From assembly GCA_964384675.1 (NCBI GenBank), contig CAYLNK010000047.1, positions 1 to 28,865 of the forward strand: a stretch of DNA of 28,865 nt, given 5' to 3'. Shown piece after piece: positions 20,978 through 28,293 of this stretch (the first letter of the stretch is position 1; the number at the start of each line of letters is the position of its first letter). Under the pieces are notes generated by a model. That model was not told where the DNA came from and did no database searches. It saw only the letters and a list, made by a program, of their open reading frames with translations. A program made the position numbers and the translations under genes. The DNA comes from CAYLNK01 sp964384675 (GTDB lineage Bacteria > Acidobacteriota > Thermoanaerobaculia > UBA5066).

Positions 20978-23914
20978 ATGAGGTCCCTCCTCCTCGCGGC
21001 CGGGCTCCTGCTTCCGCTGGCGGCGCGGGCCGCGCCGTCGGAGCGGGGCTTCCGTCCGGTTCGCGCGTACACGACCGAGGAGACCCGCGCCGGGGCCTCC
21101 TGCTACGCCGCGGCGGAAGACGAACGGGGCGTGCTCTACGTCGGCAACCTCTCGGGCGTCCTGGAGTTCGACAGCGTGAGGTGGCGTCTCCTGGAGCTGC
21201 CGAATCGCTCCGCCGCCCGGGCGGTCGCGCGGGACTCCACGGGCCGGATCCTCGTGAGCGGCTACGACGAGCTCGGCTTCCTCGCGCCCGGCGAGCGGGG
21301 CCAGCTTCGCTTCCAGTCGCTGCTCGATCGCGTACCCGCCGCGCTCCGGCCGCTGGGCGACGTCACGAGGATCCACCCGATCGCGGGCGGCGCGGTCTTC
21401 GACGGCGAGCGAGCCCTCCTCGTCTGGAGCGGCGGGACGATCCGCGAGCTCGTGTCCTTCCCGGCCGAGACACCCCACGCGAGCTTCCTCGTCGGCGAGG
21501 ACGTCTTCGTCTGGACCCCCGCCGGCCTGTTCCGGAGCGCCCACTTGGGCCTGGCGCCGTTCGGGACCGGCGGGGTCCTCGCGGGTGCGCCCCCCGTCGC
21601 GCTGCTGCCCCTCTCCGGGGGACGCCTCCTCGCGGTGGGACGGGACGGTGGGCTGAACCTCGTGGCGGAGGGCTCGACCACACCTTTCGGCCCGGAGGCC
21701 TCGGGGCGGCTGGCGTCGCTCGAGCCGGTGGCCGCCTGTCTCCTCCGGGACGGGAGGATCGCGATCGGAACGCGCCGCGGCGGAGTCCTGATCCTGGACC
21801 AGGACGGGGCGCCGTCCGAGCTGTTCGACCGGCTGAACGGCCTGCCCGCGGACGAGATCCTCTCGGTCACGCCGTCGGCGACGGGAGCGCTCTGGATCGG
21901 CACGGGAGCGGGGATCGCCTACGTCGACGCGAGCGGACCCCTCTCCACGTTCGACAGCCGCTCCGGTCTCGAGGGAGGTGTCCTGGGGTCGGCGCGGCAC
22001 CACGGACGGCTCCACGTCGGCACGAGCCTCGGCCTCTTCTCGCTGGAGCCGGCCCCCGTCGGGGAGACGCGCGTCGTGGCGCGGCGCGTCCCCGGCATCC
22101 CGGCGCGGGTCTGGGTGACGCTGGAGGACGGCCCCGACCTCCTGGTCGGCACCTCTTCCGGGCTCTTTCGCCTCGCGAACGGGCTGGCGCACCGGATCGG
22201 TCCGCCACGCATCGTCTACGCGATGTGGCGCTCCGCCGTCGATCCCGGACGGATCTGGCTCGGCCTGAAGGCGGGCCTCTCCTCGATCCGGAGGAGCGGT
22301 GACGCCTGGCTGGACGAGGGGCCCTTCCCGGGGGTGCCCGCCCAGGTGCGCACGATCGTGGAGGCCCCGAAGGGGACGCTCTGGCTCGGCACCACGTTCA
22401 CCGGTGTCCAGAAGGTGCGCGTCGAGGATGCCGGCCGGCGGCTCGGTGCGGTGGAGCCGGTGGAGAGCCCGTCGGAGGCGTACACGTTCCTGTTCGGCGG
22501 GCGGGTCCTCGTCGCCTCGGCGCACGGACTCCTCCGGATCGACGGCGGGCGCACCGTTCCGGAGACGGCCGTCGACGGGCTCGCCCCGGGTCTCGAGGCG
22601 TACCTGGCCGCCGAGGACGCCCAGGGGAACCTCTGGATCGCCACGACCCCCCCCGGAGTGGCGCTCCGCGGGACCGGCGGCCGCTACCGCTACGAGGCCC
22701 GGCTCCTGGAAGGCTTGCCGCGAATGGACGTGCAGTCGATGGTGCCGGAGCCCGACGGCGTCGTCTGGTTCGGCAGCGAGAAGGGGCTCTTCCGCTTCGA
22801 CACGCGCGCGGCGGTGGACGCGGCGGCGCCCACCCGCCCGCTGATACGGCGCGTCTCGGCGGGGGCGGAGGGGACGCTCTACGAGGGGGCCGGCGGCGAG
22901 GCCGAACGGCGCGAGCCACGCATCGGCGCCGGCCGCACGCGCCTCCGGATCGACTGCGCGGCGGTCTCCTTCGTCCTGGGAGCGAGACCCCTCTACCAGT
23001 ACCGGCTCGAGGGCTCCGGGGAAGAGTGGTCCGAGTGGACGGCCGAGCCGGCGCGCGAGTACACGAACCTGTGGGAGGGCCGCTACCGTTTCCAGGTGAG
23101 GACCAGCGGCCTCTACGGCGCGGTGAGCGAGGCGGCGTCGTTCGCGTTCGTCGTCCTGCCGCCGTGGTACCGGACGGTCCCCGCGTGGATCGCCTACGCG
23201 CTCCTCCTCGCCGGGCTCGTCTCGGCGGTCGTGCGGATCCGGCACCGCGCGCTCCGGCGGCGGGCCCGCGTGCTGGAGACGCTCGTCGCGGAGAAGACGG
23301 TCGAGCTGGGCCGCGCCGTCGAGCAGCTGCGCGTCGCCAACGAGGAGGTCGGACGGAAGAACGACGCGCTCGAGGCCGCGAACCGGGAGCTCGAGTCTCT
23401 CTCGTACCGCGACGGGCTCACCGGCATCGCGAACCGCCGCACCTTCGATGACGTGCTCCAGAAGGAGTGGGCGCGCGCCTACCGTGCGGAGGCGCCTCTC
23501 TCGCTCCTCCTCCTCGACATCGATCTCTTCAAGAAGCTGAACGACAGCCGCGGCCATCAGGAGGGGGACGCCTGCCTGCGCCTCGTGGCCCAGCGGGTGT
23601 CGGAGGGCCTTCGCCGCAGCGGCGACCTCCCCGCGCGGTACGGGGGCGAGGAGCTCGCCGTGATCCTGCCCGCGGCGGACGCCGGAGCGGCCCGGAAGAT
23701 CGCCGATTCGCTCCGGGCAGGCGTGGAGGGCCTGGGGATCCCGCACGGCGAGTCGCCGTTCCGGGTCGTCACGGTCAGCGTGGGGGTGTCGAGCGCCCGT
23801 CCACGCCAGGGCGGCCTGCCCGAGGACCTCGTCGCGGCCGCCGACCGGGCGCTCTACCGCGCGAAGGGGGCGGGCCGCAACCGGGTGGAGGTCGCGCCGG
23901 AAGACGAGCCGTAG
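20978..23914 (+). CDS. Membrane diguanylate cyclase with periplasmic propeller and Y_Y_Y domain
   Basis: 978-aa sensor that should make cyclic-di-GMP in response to a periplasmic signal. An N-terminal signal segment (1-19) is followed by a large repeat region (about 30-620) of two-component-regulator-propeller type, with phrases such as GVLYVGNLSGVLEFD, GALWIGTGAGIAYVD, GTLWLGTTFTGVQKV and GVVWFGSEKGLFRFD. Then come a Y_Y_Y domain (about 660-732, YQYRLEGSGEEWSEWT), one membrane helix (about 735-755) and a signalling coiled coil. The GGDEF domain holds the active-site motif GGEEL at 889-893, a permitted variant. A product-inhibition I-site, RSGD (880-883), lies five residues before it. It diverges from the S8 protease gene. 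It may connect to the PilZ-like protein at 3953, though that link is speculative. Confidence 0.95.
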   Translation: MRSLLLAAGLLLPLAARAAPSERGFRPVRAYTTEETRAGASCYAAAEDERGVLYVGNLSGVLEFDSVRWRLLELPNRSAARAVARDSTGRILVSGYDELGFLAPGERGQLRFQSLLDRVPAALRPLGDVTRIHPIAGGAVFDGERALLVWSGGTIRELVSFPAETPHASFLVGEDVFVWTPAGLFRSAHLGLAPFGTGGVLAGAPPVALLPLSGGRLLAVGRDGGLNLVAEGSTTPFGPEASGRLASLEPVAACLLRDGRIAIGTRRGGVLILDQDGAPSELFDRLNGLPADEILSVTPSATGALWIGTGAGIAYVDASGPLSTFDSRSGLEGGVLGSARHHGRLHVGTSLGLFSLEPAPVGETRVVARRVPGIPARVWVTLEDGPDLLVGTSSGLFRLANGLAHRIGPPRIVYAMWRSAVDPGRIWLGLKAGLSSIRRSGDAWLDEGPFPGVPAQVRTIVEAPKGTLWLGTTFTGVQKVRVEDAGRRLGAVEPVESPSEAYTFLFGGRVLVASAHGLLRIDGGRTVPETAVDGLAPGLEAYLAAEDAQGNLWIATTPPGVALRGTGGRYRYEARLLEGLPRMDVQSMVPEPDGVVWFGSEKGLFRFDTRAAVDAAAPTRPLIRRVSAGAEGTLYEGAGGEAERREPRIGAGRTRLRIDCAAVSFVLGARPLYQYRLEGSGEEWSEWTAEPAREYTNLWEGRYRFQVRTSGLYGAVSEAASFAFVVLPPWYRTVPAWIAYALLLAGLVSAVVRIRHRALRRRARVLETLVAEKTVELGRAVEQLRVANEEVGRKNDALEAANRELESLSYRDGLTGIANRRTFDDVLQKEWARAYRAEAPLSLLLLDIDLFKKLNDSRGHQEGDACLRLVAQRVSEGLRRSGDLPARYGGEELAVILPAADAGAARKIADSLRAGVEGLGIPHGESPFRVVTVSVGVSSARPRQGGLPEDLVAAADRALYRAKGAGRNRVEVAPEDEP

Positions 23915-23922
23915 GCGGCTGG

Positions 23923-23928
23923 TACAGT
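23923..23928 (+). promoter_or_regulatory. -10-like TACAGT, leaderless configuration
   Basis: TACAGT ends 7 nt before the GTG of the permease gene, starting inside the short gap after the cyclase stop. There is no Shine-Dalgarno. It implies the permease can be expressed separately from the cyclase gene. Confidence 0.4.
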
Positions 23929-23935
23929 CGCGGCC

Positions 23936-25171
23936 GTGCGCGTCTCCCTCTTCCTCGCGCGCCGCTTCCTGGCCGGCCGCTCGGGGAGCCTGCTCGGAAC
24001 GGTGTCGACCCTGGCGCTCCTCGGCGTCGCGCTCGGCGCCGCGGCACTGGTGGTCGCGATGGGGCTGATGTCGGGCTACCGGAACGACCTCGCCGAGAAG
24101 CTGGCGGGCACGAACGCCGAGGTGCTCGTGGTGCCGGACGACCTGACGGGGGAGGAGAAGGCGCGCGCCCTCCTGGCGAAGCTCCCGGGCGTCACGGCGG
24201 TTGCGCGGACGGCCTTCGCGCCCGGCCTCCTCCTCTCGCCTTCGGTACCCGCCGGGACCGACACCGTGGTGAAGGCGATCGAGCTTCCGGACGGTCTCCT
24301 GACCACACGCCTCCTCGCGACCGTGCCGGACCTCGCCACGCGAATGGCCGTGCCGGAGGACGCGGCGGCGCCCGTCCCGGCTCTCCTCGGCGCCGGCCTC
24401 GCCCGGCGTCTCGGTGCGGCGGTGGGGACGCGGATCGTGCTCGAGACCGCGTCGGCTTCGCTCGCCAGGGGGCTCTCGCCGCCGCGGCGGACTCCCCTCG
24501 CCGTCGTGTCGATCGTGGAGACGGGCTTCTCGGAGGTGGACGACGGCTGGACCGTGGTGTCGCTCGCCGCGCTCGAGCGATTCGCCCCCCCCGACGCCCG
24601 GCGGGGCCTCCTGGAGCTGAAGGTGGCGCGACCGTCGCGATCCGAGGAGGTCGTGGCGGCGGCGCGCGCGGCCCTCGGGCCGGGGCCCATGGTCCTCGAC
24701 TGGAAGGTCCTCAACGGCGACCTCTTCCAGGCGCTGGCCGTGCAGCAGACGCTCCTCTTCGTGGTACTGATGCTGATCGTCTTCGTGGCGGCCGGGACGG
24801 TGGTGTCGTCGCTCGTCGTCCTCCTCGCGGAGAAGACGCGCGACGTGGGGGTCCTCTCGGGGCTCGGCGCGACGCCCCGCCAGATCGCGGCGACGTTCCG
24901 GGCCGCGGGGCTGCTCCTGGGCGGCGCGGGCCTCCTGATCGGCATCGGGTCCGGGCTGGTGATCTGCTTCTTCCTGACGGCCTTCCGCGTGGTGCGCTTC
25001 CCGCCCGAGATCGCGCGGGTCTACTTCCTCTCGTGGATGCCGTTCCGCCCCGAGCCGCTCCACGTGCTGGCGATCTTCGGCGTCGGGCTCCTCCTCGTCC
25101 TCCTGGCCGCGGCGCTCCCGGCCCGGCGCGCGGGGCGTCTGGCCCCGGCCGACGCGCTCCGGTACGAGTAG
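23936..25171 (+). CDS. LolC/LolE-type ABC transporter permease (FtsX/MacB superfamily)
   Basis: Inner-membrane permease of 411 aa resembling the lipoprotein-release complex that extracts lipoproteins toward the outer membrane. The N-terminus SLFLARRFLAGRSGSLL and first helix VSTLALLGVALGAAALVVAM are typical of LolC/E. A periplasmic domain spans roughly 45-270. Three C-terminal helices follow, with the FtsX phrase VLLAEKTRDVGVLSGLGATP between two of them, and the end is LLLVLLAAALPARRAGRLAP. In most genomes lolD, the ATPase, follows directly. Here the next gene is a BtpA-family protein, so the ATPase must be elsewhere. It starts at GTG 23936, 21 nt after the cyclase gene. The specific substrate is inferred from family only. 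Confidence 0.88.
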   Translation: MRVSLFLARRFLAGRSGSLLGTVSTLALLGVALGAAALVVAMGLMSGYRNDLAEKLAGTNAEVLVVPDDLTGEEKARALLAKLPGVTAVARTAFAPGLLLSPSVPAGTDTVVKAIELPDGLLTTRLLATVPDLATRMAVPEDAAAPVPALLGAGLARRLGAAVGTRIVLETASASLARGLSPPRRTPLAVVSIVETGFSEVDDGWTVVSLAALERFAPPDARRGLLELKVARPSRSEEVVAAARAALGPGPMVLDWKVLNGDLFQALAVQQTLLFVVLMLIVFVAAGTVVSSLVVLLAEKTRDVGVLSGLGATPRQIAATFRAAGLLLGGAGLLIGIGSGLVICFFLTAFRVVRFPPEIARVYFLSWMPFRPEPLHVLAIFGVGLLLVLLAAALPARRAGRLAPADALRYE

Positions 25172-25176
25172 CGTCG

Positions 25177-25182
25177 TAGACT
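25177..25182 (+). promoter_or_regulatory. -10-like TAGACT upstream of the BtpA-family gene
   Basis: TAGACT lies 13 nt before the ATG at 25196, just after the permease stop, with no Shine-Dalgarno. A transcript starting about 7 nt downstream would have a leader of only a few bases. Confidence 0.3.
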
Positions 25183-25195
25183 CGCGATCCTCGCC

Positions 25196-26038
25196 ATGCG
25201 CCTCTTCCGCACGATCTTCCCCGGTCCGTGGCCGCTCCTCGGGGTCGTCCACCTCGCCCCGCTCCCGGGCAGCCCGCGGCACACCCTCTCGATGAAAGAG
25301 ATCGCGGGCCTCGCCGAGGCCGACGCGGAGGCGCTCGCCGCCGCCGGCTTCGACGGCGTCCTGGTGGAGAACTTCGGGGACCAGCCGTTCCACCCGGACG
25401 CGGTCGAGCCACACACCGTCTCGGCCATGGCGCTCCTCGTGGCGCGGGTCCTCACCGTGGTGCGCCGGACCCGACCGGACGGCCCTCCGCCGGTGGGCGT
25501 GAACGTCCTGCGCAACGACGCGCGGGCGGCGGTCGCCATCGCCGCCACGACGGGGGCCCGCTTCGTGCGCGTCAACGTCCACACCGGGGCGATGGTGACG
25601 GACCAGGGGCTCCTGCAGGGGAAGGCGCACGAGACGCTCCGCTACCGGCACGCGCTCGGGGCCGAGGTGGCCATCCTCGCCGACGTCCTCGTGAAGCACG
25701 CGCAGCCGCTGGCGCCGGCCCCGGTGGAGACGCTGGCCCGGGACACGTTCCTGCGCGGTGGGGCCGACGCCCTCATCGTCACCGGCTTCGCGACCGGCGA
25801 GCCGGCGGACCTGGGGCGCGCCGCCCGCGTCCGGGACGCCGTCGACGCGCCGGTGCTGCTCGGAAGCGGCGTGACGTCCCTGAACCTCCCGGAAGCGCGG
25901 CGTGTGGCGGACGGCGCCATCGTCGGGACGTGGCTGAAGCAGCGCGGGGAGATCACCAACCCCGTCGACCAGGAGCGGGCGCGCGCGCTCGTGGAGCGGC
26001 GGGACGCTCTGGTCGCGTCTACCGAAGGGGCGGGTTGA
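25196..26038 (+). CDS. BtpA/SgcQ-family TIM-barrel protein
   Basis: 280 aa, cytoplasmic, with the family's complete length and motifs: LLGVVHLAPLPGSPRH at the start, GFDGVLVENFGDQPFH, VGVNVLRNDARAAVAIAATT, FVRVNVHTGAMVTDQGLLQG, ILADVLVKHAQPL and VLLGSGVTSLN. In cyanobacteria BtpA affects photosystem I biogenesis. In other bacteria and archaea the function is not established, and a nucleoside/sugar-phosphate-related enzyme is often suspected. Nothing here suggests phototrophy. The gene follows the permease by 24 nt and overlaps the convergent kinase gene by 20 nt at its 3' end. Confidence 0.9.
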   Translation: MRLFRTIFPGPWPLLGVVHLAPLPGSPRHTLSMKEIAGLAEADAEALAAAGFDGVLVENFGDQPFHPDAVEPHTVSAMALLVARVLTVVRRTRPDGPPPVGVNVLRNDARAAVAIAATTGARFVRVNVHTGAMVTDQGLLQGKAHETLRYRHALGAEVAILADVLVKHAQPLAPAPVETLARDTFLRGGADALIVTGFATGEPADLGRAARVRDAVDAPVLLGSGVTSLNLPEARRVADGAIVGTWLKQRGEITNPVDQERARALVERRDALVASTEGAG

Positions 26039-28250
26039 CCAGCGTCGAGTCGTGGGCGACGGCGGGGTCGAAGGGCGCCGCCGCGGCGGACGGCCATCCG
26101 GCCACGTCCGAGGGCAGCGACTCGAGGCGGTCGACGAACGACGCCACCCACTGGTCGACGTCCGCCGGGCGCTGTTCCGGCTCCTTCGAGAGGGCCCAGA
26201 GGAACGCCTCGTCGATCTCGACCGGGATCGGGACCTCGGACAGGAGCGCCGACACCGAAGGCGGCTCGTTCTGGAGCACGTCGACGAAGATCGCGGCGAG
26301 CTCCTCCTTGATCGTCACCCGGCGGCCGACGAGGGCCTCGTAGACGATGGCGGCGAACGAGTAGAGGTCGCTCCGCACGCCCACCTCCCGGCAGGAGACC
26401 TGCTCCGGCGACATGTAGGCCGGCGTGCCCACGATGTGGCCCGTCTGGGTCAGGTGCACGTCGCCCGCGAGCGGCTTGGCGAGCCCGAAGTCCAGGATCT
26501 TCACCCGGAAGCCGCCGTCCGGGCGGTCGACCAGGAAGACGTTCTCCGGCTTGATGTCGCGATGGACCAGGCCCGCCCGGTGCGCGGCCGTCAGGGCCGC
26601 CCCGCCGAGACGGAGGAGCGCCGCGACTTGCTGGAGGTTGCCCCGCCCGTAGCGGCGGATCACCTCGGCGAGGTCGAGCCCGCGGAGCATCTCCATCACC
26701 AGGAAGAGCGAGCCGTCCTCCAGCTCGCCCGAATCGAAGATCGAGATGACGCCGGGATGGTCGATGCGGGCCAGCGCGCGGGCCTCGTACTCGAAGCGGA
26801 CGCGCAGCGCCGGGTCGTTGAAGTGCTCGGGCTTGATGATCTTGAGCGCGACGTCCCGGGCCAGCTTCTCGTCCTCGGCCCGGAAGACCGAGCCCATCCC
26901 GCCCTCGGCCAGGAGCTGGACCAGCCGGTAGCGTCCCAGGATGCGATACGGCAGGAGGCGTGGCGACTCGAGCGCCACGCCGTCGGCGCGGCAGCGCTCG
27001 GCCTGGTGGTCGTAGCAGCGGCCGCAGAGCGGGCAGAGGAGGAGGAGCTCCACCCCGCGTGAGACGAGCTCCTGGCGTGTGGCGAGGCGGCGCTCCTTGG
27101 CGGCCTCCAGCTCGTGCCGGGTGCGGAGGAGCTCGAGCGCGCCCCCGAGCTGGTGCGCGAAGCTCGCCAGGAGGCGCTCCTCGTCCCGGTCCCAGAGGGC
27201 GCGCTTGCCGGCCACCACCAGCGCGCCCACGAGGTCGCCGGTCATCCCGAAGACGGGGAGCACGACGTCGCCCTCGAGGCGGCTCTTGCGGCGCGTCGCC
27301 TCGCGCACCTTCTCGACGGACGGCGGCGCGAGCTCGCTGTCGACGAGGGGCGCGATCTCGTCGCCGTCGACGACGAAGGCGCCGATCTCGACCGCGCCGA
27401 CGGCGGCGGCCAGGTCGCGGGCCACGGTCTCGGCCCAGGCCGGGACGTCCTGCATCGCCTGCGCGGACGACTCGACGAGGCGGCTGATCCGCTCGCCCGC
27501 CTCCACGAGCTGTCCGTTCAGCCGGTGCACCTCGTCCTGGGCACGCTTGAGCGAGATCTGCGCCTGGATCCGCGCCAGGACGACCGAGAAGTCGAGCGGC
27601 TTGGTGACGTAGTCGTTGGCGCCGAGCTGGAGCGCCTCCACGATGTCCTCGGAGGAGTCGCGTGCGGTCGCCATGATGATCGGCAGGTCGGCGACGGAGT
27701 ACGACTCGCGCAGCGTGCGAAGGACGTCCAGGCCGGAGATCCCCGGCATCATCACGTCGAGGAGGATCAGGTCGAAGCGCGTCGCCGCCACGGCGTCGAG
27801 CGCCTCGCGCCCGCCCTCGGCGACGGCGACCTGGAACCCGCGCTGGACGAGGCGGCGCGCCAGCATGTCGCGGTTCATCTCGTTGTCGTCCACGACGAGG
27901 AGGTGGCCGTGACCGCGAGACTCGGACACGGGAAGCGGGGGGAGCCGGAGCGGCGACGCGGCTCGAGGCGCGTCCGCCGGGGAGGGCGGTTCGTCAACGA
28001 GGCCGCCGGGCGCGAGGAGCTTGTCGATCAGGATCAGCAGGCGGCGGCCGGCGTCCTCTATCTTCCTGAGGTCGGGGGCGAGGTCGGCGGGGCCGTCCTC
28101 CTCCACCCGCTCCTGCAGGAGCTCGCTGTACCCGAGGATCTGGTTGAGCGGCGTGCGCAGCTCGTGACGTACGTGCGCGAGACGGTCCGCCTCCGCACCG
28201 CGCTCCGCCGCACCCGTGCCGTCCGCAGGATCGAGCCGCTCGTCGCTCAA
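26019..28250 (-). CDS. Hybrid signalling protein: HisKA-like + receiver + GAF + Cys4 + Ser/Thr kinase
   Basis: 743-aa cytoplasmic protein with an unusual domain order. Residues 23-80 are a HisKA-like dimerisation helix pair (HVRHELRTPLNQILGYSELL, His29), but no HATPase domain follows. Residues 117-232 are a receiver with acidic pair Asp121/122, phospho-acceptor Asp165 (LLDVMMPG) and Lys217. Residues about 255-378 are GAF-like. Cys406, 409, 412 and 420 form a possible zinc knuckle. Residues 441-712 are a Hanks kinase with EGGMGSVF, Lys470 (VALKIIK), HRDIKPEN (Asp565), DFG (587-589) and GTPAYMSPEQ, so it should be active. The likely start is TTG 28250, since upstream codons would run into the divergent gene; TAGACT lies 10 nt before it. 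It probably phosphorylates proteins under two-component control. Confidence 0.92.
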   Translation of the reverse strand: MSDERLDPADGTGAAERGAEADRLAHVRHELRTPLNQILGYSELLQERVEEDGPADLAPDLRKIEDAGRRLLILIDKLLAPGGLVDEPPSPADAPRAASPLRLPPLPVSESRGHGHLLVVDDNEMNRDMLARRLVQRGFQVAVAEGGREALDAVAATRFDLILLDVMMPGISGLDVLRTLRESYSVADLPIIMATARDSSEDIVEALQLGANDYVTKPLDFSVVLARIQAQISLKRAQDEVHRLNGQLVEAGERISRLVESSAQAMQDVPAWAETVARDLAAAVGAVEIGAFVVDGDEIAPLVDSELAPPSVEKVREATRRKSRLEGDVVLPVFGMTGDLVGALVVAGKRALWDRDEERLLASFAHQLGGALELLRTRHELEAAKERRLATRQELVSRGVELLLLCPLCGRCYDHQAERCRADGVALESPRLLPYRILGRYRLVQLLAEGGMGSVFRAEDEKLARDVALKIIKPEHFNDPALRVRFEYEARALARIDHPGVISIFDSGELEDGSLFLVMEMLRGLDLAEVIRRYGRGNLQQVAALLRLGGAALTAAHRAGLVHRDIKPENVFLVDRPDGGFRVKILDFGLAKPLAGDVHLTQTGHIVGTPAYMSPEQVSCREVGVRSDLYSFAAIVYEALVGRRVTIKEELAAIFVDVLQNEPPSVSALLSEVPIPVEIDEAFLWALSKEPEQRPADVDQWVASFVDRLESLPSDVAGWPSAAAAPFDPAVAHDSTLVNPPLR

Positions 28251-28260
28251 CGTCGGGCGA

Positions 28261-28285
28261 AGTCTAGCGGACGTGCTGCTAGAGT
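28261..28285. promoter_or_regulatory. Divergent -10-like hexamers (TAGACT minus, TAGAGT plus)
   Basis: The short gap between the kinase hybrid and the STT3-like gene has TAGACT on the minus strand (28266 to 28261), 10 nt before TTG 28250. It also has TAGAGT on the plus strand (28280-28285), 8 nt before ATG 28294. Neither start has a Shine-Dalgarno. The arrangement repeats the one at 11376-11385. Confidence 0.4.
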
Positions 28286-28293
28286 GAGCGCGG

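Noticed and set aside
20909..25699. Very long minus-strand open frame continuing upstream of the S8 protease (more than 2200 codons in all)
   Set aside because: It is antisense to four good genes; its translation is Arg/Glu/His/Gly-rich low complexity with no domain. High GC removes stop codons. Only the 20908-18968 part has family motifs and a signal peptide.
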